This document shows, in pieces, positions 15,248 to 23,518 of a DNA stretch of 64,000 bases. Source of the stretch: Kocuria rosea subsp. polaris. GTDB taxonomy: Bacteria; Actinomycetota; Actinomycetes; Actinomycetales; Micrococcaceae. Under the pieces are notes generated by a model, which made no database searches, was not told the DNA's origin, and saw only the letters and a list, made by a program, of their open reading frames with translations. Where the stretch lies: positions 207,303-271,302 of the forward strand of contig NZ_LQBK01000004.1 of the NCBI RefSeq assembly GCF_001483755.1, written 5' to 3'. The stretch's first letter is position 1; the number at the start of each line of letters is the position of its first letter. A program made the position numbers and the translations under genes.

Positions 15248-16596
15248 TGGAGCTGCACGCGGAGCGGGAGGCCCAGATCGGGCGGTGGCGCGGCTACGTC
15301 CAGCGCCGCCAGGCGATCTCCCCGGCCGACGTCGACGAGCTCGAGGACCACCTGCGCGAGCAGGTCGCGGACCTGAGGGCCACCGGGCTCGACGACGACG
15401 AGGCCTTCCTCGTCGCGATCAAGCGCATGGGCAACCTCGACGCCGTCTCGCACGAGTTCGCCCGGGAGCACTCCGAGCGGCTGTGGAAGCAGCTGGTGCT
15501 CGTGCCCGAGGACGCCGGGGACGCCGGCGCGCCCTCGTGGCGGGAGCTGGGGATCGTCCTGGCGCTCGCAGTCGGCGCGGGGCTGGCCGTCCGGGCCGGC
15601 ATGGCCTGGTCCGGCGAGGAGGCGGTGCTGGCCCGCAACCTCGGCCTGCTCGTGCTGCCCTTCCTCGGCGCGTACTTCGCGTGGAAGCGCCGGCTCACCG
15701 CCCGCGTGCTGGTGGGGCTGCTCGTCCCCTTCGCGGTGCTCGCGGTCGTGCTCAACGTCTACCCCTTCGCTCCCGGCGGGTCCACGGAGCTGCTCGCCGC
15801 CCTGCACGCCCCGGTGGTGCTGTGGCTGCTGGCCGGAGTGGCCTATGTCGGCGGGAGGTGGCGCTCCGACGGCCGGCGGATGGACTTCGTCCGGTTCACC
15901 GGCGAGCTCGTGATCTACTACACGCTCCTGGCCCTGGGCGGGGCGGTGCTGGTGGGGCTCACGTTCGGGGCCCTGCAGGTCGTCGGCATCGACCTGGAGC
16001 CGGTGATGGAGGACTGGATCCTGCCGTTCGCGGTGCCCGGGGCGCTCGTCGTGGCCGCGTGGCTGGTCGAGGCCAAGCAGAACGTCGTGGAGAACATCGC
16101 TCCCGTCCTCACGCGCGTGTTCACGCCGCTGACCATCGTCATGCTGCTGGCCCTCCTGGCGGTGCTCACAGCGGCCGGCGGGCTGGTCGACGTCGACCGC
16201 GGGCTGCTGATCCTCATGGACGCGATCCTGGTGCTCGTCCTGGCCCTGCTGCTCTACTCGATCTCCGCCCGGGACCCGCTCGAGCCGCCCGGTCTCTTCG
16301 ACGGCCTGCAGCTGGTGCTCGTCGTCGCGGCGCTGGCGGTCGACGCGGTGATGCTGACCGCCATGCTGACCCGGATCGCCGAGTTCGGCTCCAGCCCCAA
16401 CAAGATCGCCGCGCTCGGGCTGAACCTGCTGCTGCTGGTGCACCTGCTCCGGGCGGGCTGGCTGAGCGCCGGGTGCCTGCGGGGGCGGCGGCCGTTCGCC
16501 GTGCTGGAGCGCTGGCAGACCCGCTACCTGCCGGTCTACGGGGTGTGGGCCGCGATCGTGGTGGTGGTCTTCCCGCCGCTCTTCGGCTTCGCCTGA
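15247..16596 (+). CDS. PadR-linked membrane protein with permease-prefix domain
   Basis: A 449-residue membrane protein. Residues 1-90 form the soluble 'permease prefix domain 1' (RWRGYVQRRQAISPADVDELEDHLREQ, landmark only by position 11-37, with IKRMGNLDAVSHEFAREH after it). The rest contains around ten hydrophobic helices (from about residue 100 to the end). Proteins of this type are regularly coded with PadR repressors and are thought to be membrane stress or transport components; no function is proven. Its start overlaps the padR stop, so expression is coupled. A Leu/Val-rich ending VVVVFPPLFGFA closes the last helix. Confidence 0.82.
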   Translation: MELHAEREAQIGRWRGYVQRRQAISPADVDELEDHLREQVADLRATGLDDDEAFLVAIKRMGNLDAVSHEFAREHSERLWKQLVLVPEDAGDAGAPSWRELGIVLALAVGAGLAVRAGMAWSGEEAVLARNLGLLVLPFLGAYFAWKRRLTARVLVGLLVPFAVLAVVLNVYPFAPGGSTELLAALHAPVVLWLLAGVAYVGGRWRSDGRRMDFVRFTGELVIYYTLLALGGAVLVGLTFGALQVVGIDLEPVMEDWILPFAVPGALVVAAWLVEAKQNVVENIAPVLTRVFTPLTIVMLLALLAVLTAAGGLVDVDRGLLILMDAILVLVLALLLYSISARDPLEPPGLFDGLQLVLVVAALAVDAVMLTAMLTRIAEFGSSPNKIAALGLNLLLLVHLLRAGWLSAGCLRGRRPFAVLERWQTRYLPVYGVWAAIVVVVFPPLFGFA

Positions 16597-16937
16597 CCGG
16601 CGGGCTCCCCGGGTGGGTGGTGGTGCGGACGGGGGCCTGCGCGTCCCGGTGGCAGGGGAGTCGCCCCCCGACGACTGACCGAACGGTCCGAGGCCCGCTG
16701 CCACCAGGACGGCGGCATCATGATCGACGTCCTGCCGACGGCCTTCCGGCCGGTCGCTGCGACGCGATCCTCACGCGGCGGCTCAGCCCCCCGGCTGACC
16801 ACCTGCGTGATGCGTCAATACTAACAGCGGGTTACTACCTGATCGATCCATGTCCTGTCCACAGTTGCGCCGACTTGCCCCGGGCCCCTCCCCGGGCTCT
16901 CTTCTCCGGCCTCCCTCATCGGGGCTCCCGCCCCGGC
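16597..16937. other. 341-nt intergenic region between convergent genes
   Basis: No convincing gene. It contains an isolated TetR-style palindrome GACCG-AA-CGGTC at 16677-16688 with no TetR gene nearby, a 34-codon frame at 16720-16824 with a poor ribosome site that I do not call, and an AT-richer patch around 16815-16855. Some short GC-rich repeats could act as terminators for the flanking convergent genes. Confidence 0.5.
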
Positions 16938-17792
16938 TCAGGCGGTGCCCCACGGCCGGTGCGTGAGCCCGTGGGCGCCCCGGTAGTCCGGGGAGGCGGG
17001 CTCGGACCAGCCCTGCAGCAGCTCGTCGTCGAGGGCGTGGACGGTCACGGCCAGGGGGTGGCAGATCTCGACGGGGTCGGTGACGCCGGGGCCGAACATC
17101 GGCTTGGACAGGTCCCCGCCCGGGCACGTGGAGAGCGCCACGAGCAAATCCTGCTCGGCGAAGAACTCGAAGTGGTCGCCGGGAGCGGCCGGGCAGGTCT
17201 TCATGAAGTACTGGTCGTCGGCGTTGAGCCCGGTGCACTGGAAGACGTTGAGCACGTCGTGGACGTCGAACTCGGTGAGGCCCCAGGGCAGCACGGCCCG
17301 GACGAGGTTGGAGTGGCAGTGGTAGTCGAAGTCCACGCCGTTGAGCATGCTCGAGACGTAGGGATCGCACCGGGTGCCGAGGGTGTCGTGCACGCGCCCG
17401 CCCTCGGCGTCGACCCCGTAGCCGGCCAGGGTGTCGCCCACGATCGTGGCCATCGGGCGCAGGAACGGCAGGGTGGACCACAGCCGGTCGAAGGTGCTCA
17501 CGTGGGCGGCCTGCAGCTGCCGGGTGCGGGAGGCCCAGAACCGTTCCCGGGGGTCGTGCCGGTTCCAGAGATTCAGGTCCCCCACCTGGGGGCCCTCCAC
17601 GGTGGCGATGCGGCACACGTGCCCGGCCGGCACCTCCCACGCCGCGCCCGAGCGGATGGGCACGGTCAGCTCCCGGACCAGGGTGCGCCGGTCCGTCTCG
17701 GCGCCGATGCGCCCGTAGAAGTCCCGGTCGACCTCGAGGGCCGCGCCCTGGTAGGCGGCCTGGGTGAGTCGCGGGTCGGGGTTCGGTGCCAT
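16938..17792 (-). CDS. DUF1989-family (urea carboxylase-associated type) protein
   Basis: A 284-residue DUF1989 protein. Landmarks are the N-terminal VPAGHVCRIATVEGPQVGDLNLW, SSMLNGVDFDYHCHSNLVRA with Cys/His, the FQCTGLNADDQYFMKTCPA segment and LSTCPGGDLSKPMFGP. Relatives include the urea-carboxylase-associated proteins and the CgdA/CgdB carboxyguanidine deiminase subunits, which act on carboxylated amidines. It is separated from the divergent creatininase gene by 168 nt and lies near an operon of biotin-carboxylase and pxp genes. A deiminase or hydrolase role on a carboxylated nitrogen compound is inferred. Confidence 0.8.
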   Translation of the reverse strand: MAPNPDPRLTQAAYQGAALEVDRDFYGRIGAETDRRTLVRELTVPIRSGAAWEVPAGHVCRIATVEGPQVGDLNLWNRHDPRERFWASRTRQLQAAHVSTFDRLWSTLPFLRPMATIVGDTLAGYGVDAEGGRVHDTLGTRCDPYVSSMLNGVDFDYHCHSNLVRAVLPWGLTEFDVHDVLNVFQCTGLNADDQYFMKTCPAAPGDHFEFFAEQDLLVALSTCPGGDLSKPMFGPGVTDPVEICHPLAVTVHALDDELLQGWSEPASPDYRGAHGLTHRPWGTA

Positions 17793-17960
17793 GGGGTGTC
17801 CTTGCCTGCCGGGTGGGGATCGCCGGGGCGTGACGACGACGGCCGTGCTCGCCGGGGCGCTGTCCGTTCTGCTCCGACCCTAGCAACCGTGACCCCGGCG
17901 CCCGAGAGGCCTACAGTCGGCCCCAGGGGCACAGCGGTGCCCGCAGCGGAGGAGGCCACC

Positions 17961-18803
17961 ATGACCGAGTCGTCGGAGACCGCCGGCGGACTGCCGTCCG
18001 TCTGGATGCAGGACCTCACCTGGGAGGAGGTCGCCGGCTACCTCGAGCGGGAGCGGATCGCGCTCGTGCCCGTGGGCAGCACCGAGCAGCACGGGCCCGC
18101 GGGCGTGCTGGGCGTCGACTCCTACGTGGCCATCACCCTGGCCGAGGACGTCGCCCAGCGCACCGGCGTCCTGTGCACGCCGCCGATCTGGTACGGGGAC
18201 TCCACCCACCACGCCGGGTTCCCCGGGACGCTCAGCATCTCGGCCGGGACGCTCTCGCTGCTGGTCCGCGACATCTGCCGGAGCCTGGCCCGGCACGGGT
18301 TCGACCGGATCGTGCTGATCAACGGGCACAAGGGCTCCAACCTGCCCGCGCTGACCACCTCGCTGCGCGAGCTGCACGAGGAGCAGCTGCCCGGTGTGCT
18401 GTTCGCCGTGGCCGACCCGCTGCACCTGGCCCGCTCCGCCGCGCCCTCCATCAAGGAGGTGAACGAGCACCACGCCGGGGAGCTCGAGCTCTCCCACGTC
18501 CACCACCGGATCCCGGGCTCCGTGCGGACCGACCGGCTCACCGGCGCGGGCGTGGACTTCCAGCAGGTCTTCGGCGGCTTCGTGGGCGACGACCTGTTCG
18601 GGCCCGCCCCCGACGGGGTGGACATCATCTGGTCCGGCGACGAGCAGCGGCGCTTCACCCCGACCGGCAGCTTCAGCTCCTCCCTGGGCCTGGACGAGGA
18701 CAAGGGGCGCCGCTACCACGACCACATCGTGGCCCGCCTCTGCGAGCTCGTCGACTGGCTGCGGAGCTACGACGGGCCCGTCGGCGCCGGCCCGGCCGCC
18801 TGA
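17961..18803 (+). CDS. Creatininase-family amidohydrolase
   Basis: A 280-residue creatininase-family enzyme. The metal-site motifs are complete: Glu42 and His44 in VPVGSTEQHGP, Asp53 in GVDSY, NGHKGSN (121-127) and HHAGELELS with Glu174. Family members hydrolyse creatinine or other cyclic amides such as in riboflavin F420 biosynthesis (MftE, FAPy deformylase). ATG 17961 follows GGAGGAGG. Context (DUF1989 divergent, pxp/biotin operon convergent) points to a ring-opening amidohydrolase in nitrogen scavenging; the true substrate is not predictable. Confidence 0.82.
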   Translation: MTESSETAGGLPSVWMQDLTWEEVAGYLERERIALVPVGSTEQHGPAGVLGVDSYVAITLAEDVAQRTGVLCTPPIWYGDSTHHAGFPGTLSISAGTLSLLVRDICRSLARHGFDRIVLINGHKGSNLPALTTSLRELHEEQLPGVLFAVADPLHLARSAAPSIKEVNEHHAGELELSHVHHRIPGSVRTDRLTGAGVDFQQVFGGFVGDDLFGPAPDGVDIIWSGDEQRRFTPTGSFSSSLGLDEDKGRRYHDHIVARLCELVDWLRSYDGPVGAGPAA

Positions 18804-18853
18804 CCGCTCTCGCCGCCGGGGCGGGCACCGGCCGGCGCCCACCCCGCTGAGCG

Positions 18854-18868
18854 GGAGCGGTCCGCTCC
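18854..18868. terminator. Palindrome between convergent creatininase and pxpC
   Basis: GGAGCGG-T-CCGCTCC is a perfect 15-nt palindrome, preceded by an imperfect GGGCACCGGCCGGCGCCC stem at about 18821-18838. They lie between two convergent stops and probably help termination. Confidence 0.35.
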
Positions 18869-18930
18869 AGAACTTCCGGAGCAGCCCGCGAGTCCTTCCT
18901 CCGGGACGGCACGATCGGCCCGGAGAGCGG

Positions 18931-19896
18931 TCACAGCGCCCAGATCTCCTCCAGCCGTTCGGCCCGCTCCCGGCGCGCCTGCAGCGCCTCCTCCATCGGC
19001 ACCGCCCGGAACCGGGTCACCGTGCCCGGGGCGGCCCGGGCCAGCAGGTCCATGTCCGCGGAGATCACGGTGCCCACCATGGCGTAGCCGCCGCCGGAGA
19101 CCGCGTCCCGGTGCAGCACGATCGGCTGGGTGCCGCCGGGGACCTGGATGGAGCCCACGGCGTAGCCGGCGTCCACGATGTTGGAGGGGTCCGAGCCGGC
19201 GCCGAAGGGCTGCTCCCGCTGGATCCACTCCACGCCGGGGCCCTCGAAGCGCAGGCCCATGCGGTCGGCCACGGGGGTGAGCCGCCACTCCTCCTCGACC
19301 AGCCGGCGCCGGCCCTCCTCGGTGAGCAGGTGGTCGTAGAGGCCCCACATGATCCGCAGCTCCAACGACCTCCCGAAGGCGGGCCGGAGGCGCTCCGGGA
19401 TCTCCTCGACCTCGGGCAGCAGACCGGTGGGCTCGCCCACGGGCACCACGTCCCCGGCCTCCAGCTTCCGGCCCTCCACCCCGCCCAGCCGCCCGATCGC
19501 GTAGGTGGAGCGTGAGCCGAGCACCTCCGGCACGTCGATGCCGCCGCGGACCGCCAGGTAGAAGCGGGCGCCGCCGCGGAGCACCCCGAACCGCACGGCG
19601 TCCCCCGCCACGAGCTCGAGCCGCCGCCACGCCGGGTGCTCCTCGCCGTTGACCAGCACGGGGACGTCCGCGCCGGTCACCGCGACCGTCGTCGGGGCGT
19701 CCACGGTGAAGGAGGGTCCCGTGTAGGTGCACTCGAGCACGGCCTCGGCCGCGGTGTTGCCGACCAGCTTGTTCGCCGCCTGCGCGGACTCCTGGTCCAT
19801 GGCCCCGCCCTGCGGGATGCCCACGTGGTAGTACCCGATCCGCCCCTGGTCCTGGACGGTGGTCAGCAGTCCGGGCTGCTCAATCGTCAGCGCCAT
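18931..19896 (-). CDS. pxpC: 5-oxoprolinase subunit C / KipA-type carboxyltransferase-like protein
   Basis: A 321-residue protein of the allophanate-hydrolase-subunit-2/KipA family: LLTTVQDQGRIGYYHVGIPQGGAMD at the start is the family hallmark, followed by GARFYLAVRGGIDVPEVLGSRSTY and the C-terminal ISADMDLLARAAPGTVTRFR. In Bacillus PxpABC opens 5-oxoproline to glutamate using ATP; the same fold makes up part of urea amidolyase. The start overlaps the pxpB stop by 17 nt. The presence of biotin genes upstream makes the alternative name 'biotin-dependent carboxyltransferase' possible. Confidence 0.87.
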   Translation of the reverse strand: MALTIEQPGLLTTVQDQGRIGYYHVGIPQGGAMDQESAQAANKLVGNTAAEAVLECTYTGPSFTVDAPTTVAVTGADVPVLVNGEEHPAWRRLELVAGDAVRFGVLRGGARFYLAVRGGIDVPEVLGSRSTYAIGRLGGVEGRKLEAGDVVPVGEPTGLLPEVEEIPERLRPAFGRSLELRIMWGLYDHLLTEEGRRRLVEEEWRLTPVADRMGLRFEGPGVEWIQREQPFGAGSDPSNIVDAGYAVGSIQVPGGTQPIVLHRDAVSGGGYAMVGTVISADMDLLARAAPGTVTRFRAVPMEEALQARRERAERLEEIWAL

Positions 19897-20788
19897 CGAG
19901 GGCCTCCAGGAGGGTGCGGTTGTAGCGGTCGGGATCGGCCAGCGCGGCCTCGACGTCGAGGGTCACGGGCGCCTGCCGGTACCGCCAGGTGCCGTCCTCG
20001 ACCTGCTGCTGGATGGAGCGGTACTCGGCCTCGTCGACGGGCCGGAACTTCACGAGGTCCCCGGGTCTGAACAGGATGAGGAAGTCCCGGAAGTCGTGCA
20101 GGACCTGTCCGGGGTCGTAGATGGGGGCGGCGGCGATGCCGAACATCTGGTAGCCGCCGGCCCCGCGGACCGAGTAGATGCAGGCGAAGCAGCCGCCGTG
20201 CCCCACGGTCAGCGGAGGGGTGTCGGTGCGGGGGCTGAGGTACTTGGGCACCTCGAGCTGCCGGTCACGGGGCACGAGCTGGTACATGAACGGCAGCCCG
20301 GCCACGAACCCTACCATGGACACCAGCCACGGGGACTCGTGGTGGCGCCGGATGAACTCGGCGGCGTCCGCGAGCCCGTTCACCTTCGCGGCGTAGTCGA
20401 GGTCGGTGCCGGAGGGATCCTGGTGGTAGCCCTCCCGGAAGCGCGCCACGACCTCGGCGGTGTAGGGGTCCTGGTACCAGACGGGGACCTCGATGATCCG
20501 GGTCTCGACGGTGTACTGCGTGGACTCGCGGGCCCGGCCCTCGAGCTCCTGGGTGCGGCGCTTCAGGTCCGCGGCCTCGAGGACGTCCGGGTCGAAGCGC
20601 ACCAGCAGGGACGCGTTGGCGGGGCAGACGTCCACCACGCCGGGCAGGTCCAGCGCGGTGAGCCCCTGCGCCACAGTGGTGGCCAGGTAGTTGGCGGTGA
20701 GGTTCATGGCTTCGTCGAACTCCACGAACAGGAACTCGTCACCGCCCCACGTGTACCGGGCGGTGGGCAGGTACAGGGTCTCGGTCAT
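19880..20788 (-). CDS. pxpB: 5-oxoprolinase subunit B / KipI-type protein
   Basis: A 302-residue protein, somewhat longer than Bacillus KipI (about 240) because of an extended N-terminus. It has the KipI/allophanate-hydrolase-subunit-1 core: VDVCPANASLLVRFDPD, VPVWYQDPYTAEVV, FIRRHHESPWLVSMVGFVAGLPF and GGCFACIYSVRGAGGYQMFG. It is thought to form the catalytic complex with PxpC. Its ATG overlaps the biotin carboxylase stop by 4 nt, indicating coupled translation within the pxpA-accB-accC-pxpB-pxpC operon. Confidence 0.87.
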   Translation of the reverse strand: MTETLYLPTARYTWGGDEFLFVEFDEAMNLTANYLATTVAQGLTALDLPGVVDVCPANASLLVRFDPDVLEAADLKRRTQELEGRARESTQYTVETRIIEVPVWYQDPYTAEVVARFREGYHQDPSGTDLDYAAKVNGLADAAEFIRRHHESPWLVSMVGFVAGLPFMYQLVPRDRQLEVPKYLSPRTDTPPLTVGHGGCFACIYSVRGAGGYQMFGIAAAPIYDPGQVLHDFRDFLILFRPGDLVKFRPVDEAEYRSIQQQVEDGTWRYRQAPVTLDVEAALADPDRYNRTLLEALDGADD

Positions 20789-22185
20789 GGTGCGCTCCCC
20801 TCGTCGGGTGTGTCGCCGGGAACGCCGCTGGGCCGGTCGCCCAGCAGCTCGGTCTCGATCCAGGTGGTGTGGTGCGCCACGGCTGCGAACTCCGGGTCCA
20901 GGACGAGCCGCCGCAGCAGCGGCACCGTGGTCCTGATCCCCTCCACGTGCGTGGCGGCCAGGGCCGCGCCCATCCGCTGCACGGCCGTCTCCCGGTCCTC
21001 GGCGTGCACGATCAGCTTGGCCAGCAGGGAGTCGTAGTACGGGGCCACGACGTCCCCGGCGCGCACACCGGTGTCCACGCGGTACTCGGGTCCCTCCGGC
21101 CAGTCGAGGCGGCTGATGGTGCCCGGGCTCGGCATGAACTTCTTCTCCGGGTCCTCGGCGTTGATCCGGCACTCCACGGAGTGCCCGTCGAGGACGACGT
21201 CCTCCTGCCGCAGCCGCGTCCGCCCGGTGGAGGCGATCGTGAGCTGCTCGGCGACCAGGTCCACGCCCGTGACGAACTCGGTGACCGGGTGCTCCACCTG
21301 CAGGCGGGTGTTCATCTCGATGAACGCCGCCTCGTGCCGGACGGGGTCGTAGAGGTACTCGACCGTGCCCACCCCCGTGTAGGAGCAGAGCCGGGCCAGG
21401 TTCACGGCGGAGTCCCGGATGCGCTCGCGGACCTCGTCCGGCAGGTCCGGGGCGGGGGCCTCCTCCACGATCTTCTGGGAGCGGCGCTGCAGGGAGCAGT
21501 CGCGGTCGCCCAGGTGCAGGAACGTGTGCCCGTCGCCGAGGACCTGGACCTCCACGTGCCGGGCCCGCTCCACGAACCGCTCCAGGTACACCGTGGGGTC
21601 CCCGAAGCTCGCCCCGGCCTCGGAGCGGGCGGTGTCGACGGTCCGCAGCAGGTCCTCCTCGGCGCGGACCAGCCGGATGCCGCGCCCGCCACCGCCGGCC
21701 GAGGCCTTGACGACGAGCGGGTAGCCGACCTCCCGGGCCAGCGCCAGGACGGCGTCGTCGTCGCCCTCGAGGGGACCGTTCGAGCCGGCGAGGACGGGCA
21801 CTCCGGCCGCGATCGCGGCCTCGAGCGCCCGGGTCTTGTGACCCATGAGGTCGATGACGTCGGGGGACGGGCCCACCCACGTCAGCCCGGCCTCCTGCAC
21901 GCGCCGGGCGAAGGCGGCGTTCTCGGAGAGGAACCCGTAGCCGGGGTGCACCGCGTCGCAGCCGTGCTCCAGGGCGGCGGCCACGAGCGCCTCCGCGTCC
22001 AGGTAGGACTTCTGCGCCGGGGCGGGCCCCACCACGGCCACCTCGTCGGCGAGCTCCGCCGCCAGCGACTCCCGGTCCGCCTCGCTCACCGCCAGGACGG
22101 TGCGCAGGCCCAGCTCCCGGGCCGAGCGCAGGATCCGGACCGCGATCTCGCCCCGGTTGGGCACCAGGAGCGTGGCGATCGGCAC
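20785..22185 (-). CDS. Biotin carboxylase (AccC-like), part of the pxp operon
   Basis: A 466-residue biotin carboxylase with ATP-grasp fold. Landmarks: LVPNRGEIAVRILRSARELG (N-domain), CDAVHPGYGFLSENAAFA, the glycine-rich loop KASAGGGGRGIRLV, ERARHVEVQVLGDG and the catalytic EMNTRLQVEHPVTE. It carboxylates biotin on the carrier protein with ATP and bicarbonate. It starts (GTG) 3 nt after the carrier stop and overlaps pxpB. No acyl-CoA carboxyltransferase gene is nearby, so the acceptor is probably handled by PxpB/PxpC. Confidence 0.88.
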   Translation of the reverse strand: MPIATLLVPNRGEIAVRILRSARELGLRTVLAVSEADRESLAAELADEVAVVGPAPAQKSYLDAEALVAAALEHGCDAVHPGYGFLSENAAFARRVQEAGLTWVGPSPDVIDLMGHKTRALEAAIAAGVPVLAGSNGPLEGDDDAVLALAREVGYPLVVKASAGGGGRGIRLVRAEEDLLRTVDTARSEAGASFGDPTVYLERFVERARHVEVQVLGDGHTFLHLGDRDCSLQRRSQKIVEEAPAPDLPDEVRERIRDSAVNLARLCSYTGVGTVEYLYDPVRHEAAFIEMNTRLQVEHPVTEFVTGVDLVAEQLTIASTGRTRLRQEDVVLDGHSVECRINAEDPEKKFMPSPGTISRLDWPEGPEYRVDTGVRAGDVVAPYYDSLLAKLIVHAEDRETAVQRMGAALAATHVEGIRTTVPLLRRLVLDPEFAAVAHHTTWIETELLGDRPSGVPGDTPDEGSAP

Positions 22186-22188
22186 GGC

Positions 22189-22428
22189 TCAGCTCTCCGT
22201 GACGACGGCGATGACGTCCCCCGGGTTCACCATGTCGCCGTCCTCCACCTCGAAGGCCCGGAGCGTGCCGGCGGTGTCCGCCTGGACCTCCGAGAACTGC
22301 TTCATCACCTCGATGAGGCCGATGACCTGCCCGGTCTCCACCGGGTCGCCGTCCCGTACGAACGGGTCCTTGTCGGGGGAGGGGCGGCGGTAGAAGACGC
22401 CGGGCAGCGGGGACTGGATCTCGGCCAT
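22189..22428 (-). CDS. Biotin carboxyl carrier protein, short form
   Basis: A 79-residue single biotinyl domain. The attachment site reads IEVMKQF, with Lys flanked by Met as required, although the usual AMKM is changed to VMKQ, as in stand-alone carriers of kipI/kipA clusters. There is no Ala/Pro-rich linker or N-terminal dimer domain as in fatty-acid AccB. It starts at ATG 22428, 66 nt after pxpA, and is immediately followed by the biotin carboxylase gene. Its dedicated location argues for a role separate from fatty acid synthesis. Confidence 0.85.
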   Translation of the reverse strand: MAEIQSPLPGVFYRRPSPDKDPFVRDGDPVETGQVIGLIEVMKQFSEVQADTAGTLRAFEVEDGDMVNPGDVIAVVTES

Positions 22429-22494
22429 GGTGCGGGTCCTTTCGGTCGGGTCGGGTGACGAGGGTCGGGGAGCAGCGGGTCCGGGCGGGTCGGG

Positions 22495-23250
22495 TCAGGC
22501 GCCCGGTGCCGGGTGGGCGTCGATCGCCTCGCGGACGGCGCGGGCCACCGCGGGCGCGCCCGGGGCGTCGGAGTGCACGCAGACGGACTCGAAGCGCATC
22601 GGCAGCTCCGTGCCGTCCTCGGCCCGCACCACCCCCTCGGTCAGGGCCTGCGTCACCCGGTCGGCGGCGGCGCGCGGATCGGTGGCGTGGGGCGTGCGCT
22701 GGATGATCAGCCCGCCCTCGGCGTTGTAGTCGAGGTCCACGTAGAGCTCGGCCACGAACGGCACGCCCCGCTCGGCGCACACGGACTCGTGCGCGGTGCC
22801 GGCCATCCCGAGCACGTCCACGCCGTAGTCGGCGGCCACCGCCGCGACCGCCTCCATCAGCGCCGGGTCCTTGGCGACCATCCCGTAGAGCGAGCCGTGC
22901 GGCTTGAGATGGTGCAGGTCCGCCCCGTGCTGGAGCAGGAAGCCGGTGAGGGCGCCCACCTGGTAGCGGACCAGCGACTCGACCTCCTCCGCCGTGAGCA
23001 CCATGGCGCGGCGGCCGAAGCCCCACTGGTCCGGCAGGGAGGGGTGGGCGCCGATCGCGACGTCGTGGGCCACGGCGGCGGCCACGGTCGCGGACATGAT
23101 GTCCGGGTCCCCGGCGTGGAAGCCGCAGGCGACGTTGGCGAGGTCCACGATCTGCAGCAGCTCCGGGTCGTTGCCGAAGCGGTGCAGGCCGATCCCCTCG
23201 CCCATGTCCGAGTTGACGGTGGGCCGGGTGCGGGTCTCTGGTGTGGCCAT
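22495..23250 (-). CDS. pxpA: 5-oxoprolinase subunit A (LamB/YcsF family)
   Basis: A 251-residue LamB/YcsF protein (253 if GTG 23256 is used). All hallmark motifs are present: NSDMGEGIG, NVACGFHAGDP, GAHPSLPDQWGFGRR, LHHLKPHGSLYGM, and VAELYVDLDYNAEGGLI near the middle. PxpA is the hydrolytic partner of PxpBC in the ATP-dependent cleavage of 5-oxoproline. It is the first gene of the five-gene operon. The start has no strong Shine-Dalgarno (AGGCTGTGACC only), so ATG 23250 is a judgement. Confidence 0.88.
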   Translation of the reverse strand: MATPETRTRPTVNSDMGEGIGLHRFGNDPELLQIVDLANVACGFHAGDPDIMSATVAAAVAHDVAIGAHPSLPDQWGFGRRAMVLTAEEVESLVRYQVGALTGFLLQHGADLHHLKPHGSLYGMVAKDPALMEAVAAVAADYGVDVLGMAGTAHESVCAERGVPFVAELYVDLDYNAEGGLIIQRTPHATDPRAAADRVTQALTEGVVRAEDGTELPMRFESVCVHSDAPGAPAVARAVREAIDAHPAPGA

Positions 23251-23281
23251 GGTCACAGCCTAGGGACGCGGGGCGCCGGAG

Positions 23282-23302
23282 GGAACGATTCCGGAGCGCT
23301 CC
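23282..23302. promoter_or_regulatory. Adjacent palindromes before pxpA
   Basis: GGAACGATTCC (23282-23292, perfect) is directly followed by GGAGCGCTCC (23293-23302, perfect), 32 nt upstream of the chosen pxpA start. Their position between -35 and the start suggests a repressor site; no regulator gene lies next to the operon. Confidence 0.4.
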
Positions 23303-23334
23303 CGGTGCGGGCGCGGGGCACGTGGGGGCCGTCA

Positions 23335-23518
23335 CTGTGCTTTTCACCGAACACCTGTACAGTCATGACCAGTTGTTGAAGTTTCGTTCTTGCAGTTCAA
23401 GCAGTTCGCCCGACTCCGGGCGCAGCAGTTTTTCTGAGAAGACGTTTTGGCAGGCATCGCAACGCCCGAGCACCCCGATCGCCGGGGACGCTCCGTTTCC
23501 CAGAAAGACAGGTTCCCC
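23335..23518 (+). promoter_or_regulatory. Promoter and long AT-richer leader of the cold-shock gene
   Basis: This stretch is markedly richer in T and A than its surroundings (TTGTTGAAGTTTCGTTCTTGCAGTTC around 23372-23397 in position, TTTTTCTGAGAAGACGTTTTGG near 23430). TACAGT at about 23357 could be a -10 box. A leader of 100-160 nt before a csp gene is typical of cold-shock mRNAs whose 5' UTR refolds at low temperature; that role is inferred. Confidence 0.45.

Noticed and set aside
16677-16688. TetR operator GACCGAACGGTC
   Set aside because: No TetR gene or target promoter nearby; a 12-nt palindrome can occur by chance in GC-rich DNA.
16720-16824. 34-codon frame in the 341-nt gap
   Set aside because: Weak ribosome site (AGGACGGCGGC), no recognisable composition, convergent-gene gap.
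19880-23347. Very long open frame antisense or out of frame across the pxp operon
   Set aside because: Composition is Arg/Gly/Pro/Ala-rich with no domains, except the in-frame pxpB part; caused by high GC at codon third positions.
23257-23518. Riboswitch in the csp leader
   Set aside because: AT-rich leader fits a cold-shock UTR; no known metabolite-sensor core is visible.
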